Part shown: positions 62,781 to 64,000 of the stretch, piece by piece | Position numbering within the stretch: the stretch's first letter is position 1 | Layout: each line of letters opens with the position of its first letter | Origin: Bacteroidia bacterium | GTDB lineage: Bacteria; Bacteroidota; Bacteroidia; NS11-12g; UBA9320 | DNA: 64,000 nucleotides | Reading direction: 5' to 3' | Assembly (NCBI GenBank): GCA_018402155.1 | Contig: JAGYJG010000001.1 | Location: 1,531,001 to 1,595,000, forward strand | Made by a program: the position numbers and the translations under genes | Notes under the pieces: generated by a model | What the model saw: only the letters and a program-made list of their open reading frames with translations | Told to the model about the DNA's origin: nothing | Databases searched by the model: none

Positions 62781-64000
62781 ATGAACCAATTTAAGAAACT
62801 ACTTGCAAAGTATAAAACAGTACTTTCAGCGCTCATTATCATCACTATACTTACTGCTTTATTTGTACCATCCAATTTTAAAGGTAAAGCTCCACGCCAA
62901 AGTGATATTGAACAATATAGAGGTGCTGCCTCAGAGATTATTAAATATCGCAAAGATGAAGGTCAAACTATACTTTGGACCAATTCAATTTTTGGAGGAA
63001 TGCCTGGTTATACTATAAGTAACCCAACTGAACCTGTCATCATAAAGCATCTACGCAAGCCCAACACTCCATATATTTGGTCTATTATTTTTCTGTATGT
63101 TTTGTGTGCTTTTATTATGCTAAAGTCTTTCGAGGTGCGCACTTGGCTGGCTTTGATTGGTGCTATTGGCTTGGGTTTTGCCACCGAAAACTTCACTATA
63201 CTCGCTGTAGGTCATAATACTAAGGCTGCTGCCATTGGCTACCTCCCGCTAGTGATTGCTGGGTGTCAGTATCTTTTCAGAAAAAAATACCTCTACGGTT
63301 TTACATTACTCACCGCAGGATTTGCACTCCAAATCTTTGTAAACCATGTGCAAATAACCTATTACGGTGGATTTATGGTGATCTTATTTTTTCTTTTTCA
63401 GTTGGTAAACCACCTGCGCAAAAAAAGACTAAAAGACTTTGCTCTAGTAGCTATTTTGTCGGTCGTGGGTGCGGGTATTGGCTTGGGTGCAAATAGCCTA
63501 AATCTCCTTCTGCTACAAGAATATGCTACGCAAACCATTCGTGGAGAAAGTGAACTCACTATGGCTAAACCCGGCTCAGATCCAAACAGTGTTAATGCTA
63601 CCAATGGACTTACCAAAGACTACGTATTTTCATACAGCACCGGGTGGACAGATATAGCCGCCGCTGTTATTCCAAACTACAGTGGCGGAGACTCAGACAA
63701 ATTGGGTCTGTACTACGGGGAGATAGGCAGTACATCGGGCCCCAAATACGTTGGAGCTACTATGTTTATCCTTATGCTACTCGGATTGGTGCTGGTAAAA
63801 GGAGCCAAAAAATGGTGGCTAGTCTCTACCATGCTTGTTACCATTATTCTTTCTATGGGAGGCAATCATTTTGTAGGTATAAACAATTTTATGTACGACC
63901 ACTTTCCGCTTTACAACAAATTTAGAGCACCTAGCATGATGCTAGTTTTAATGCAATTGAGTGTAGGGCTTCTCGCTATACTAGGTCTAGAGCAACTATT
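62781..64000 (+). CDS. Large multi-pass membrane protein, YfhO-like (3' end outside window)
   Basis: Hand-translated frame stays open from ATG 62781 to the window edge: MNQFKKLLAKYKTVLSALIIITILTALFVPSNFKGKAPRQSDIEQYRGAASEIIKYRKDEGQTILWTNSIFGGMPGY...FRAPSMMLVLMQLSVGLLAILGLEQL; absent from the ORF track because no stop is reached. Confidence 0.82.
   Translation, partial: MNQFKKLLAKYKTVLSALIIITILTALFVPSNFKGKAPRQSDIEQYRGAASEIIKYRKDEGQTILWTNSIFGGMPGYTISNPTEPVIIKHLRKPNTPYIWSIIFLYVLCAFIMLKSFEVRTWLALIGAIGLGFATENFTILAVGHNTKAAAIGYLPLVIAGCQYLFRKKYLYGFTLLTAGFALQIFVNHVQITYYGGFMVILFFLFQLVNHLRKKRLKDFALVAILSVVGAGIGLGANSLNLLLLQEYATQTIRGESELTMAKPGSDPNSVNATNGLTKDYVFSYSTGWTDIAAAVIPNYSGGDSDKLGLYYGEIGSTSGPKYVGATMFILMLLGLVLVKGAKKWWLVSTMLVTIILSMGGNHFVGINNFMYDHFPLYNKFRAPSMMLVLMQLSVGLLAILGLEQL

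Noticed and set aside
1-64000. tRNA, rRNA, CRISPR array, IS element, prophage or defence system
   Set aside because: No GGTTCGAATCC-like T-arms in a cloverleaf context, no regularly spaced repeats, and no transposase, integrase, Cas or nuclease signatures in any ORF.

Overview
This 64 kb window looks like a chromosome segment from a Bacteroidota bacterium, probably Flavobacteriales/Cryomorphaceae-like. That placement is inferred from gene content, type IX secretion C-terminal domains and TAnnTTTG promoter boxes. Most of it is housekeeping DNA. It contains a complete-looking division and cell-wall (dcw) cluster on the minus strand (mraZ-rsmH-ftsL-pbp-murE-mraY-murD-ftsW-murG-murC-ftsQ-ftsA-ftsZ), plus miaB, rlmF, pnp, rpsO, an iscS-iscU-iscA set, a methionine gamma-lyase-type gene, mce, pth, rbfA, acn, rpoN, asnS, folA, nadC, obgE and adk. 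At the right end is an AT-rich surface-polysaccharide locus (flippase, FkbM methyltransferase, three glycosyltransferases). A large membrane protein follows it, runs off the window edge and is missing from the supplied ORF track. I saw no tRNA, rRNA, CRISPR array, IS element, prophage or defence island. The observations most worth follow-up are: (1) three TGGGA repeats at exact 10-bp spacing upstream of mraZ (MraZ box); (2) a recurring TAnnTTTG promoter box 3-9 nt upstream of many start codons, suggesting leaderless transcripts and revising several starts; (3) an unassigned 802-aa protein between miaB and ftsZ; (4) a 27-codon upstream ORF coupled to a T9SS cargo gene; (5) a charged coiled-coil-like insertion in AsnRS; (6) an RG-rich tail on PNPase with a strong terminator; (7) a frameshifted gene remnant near 30.0-30.3 kb. 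I did not identify a clearly novel multi-gene system.
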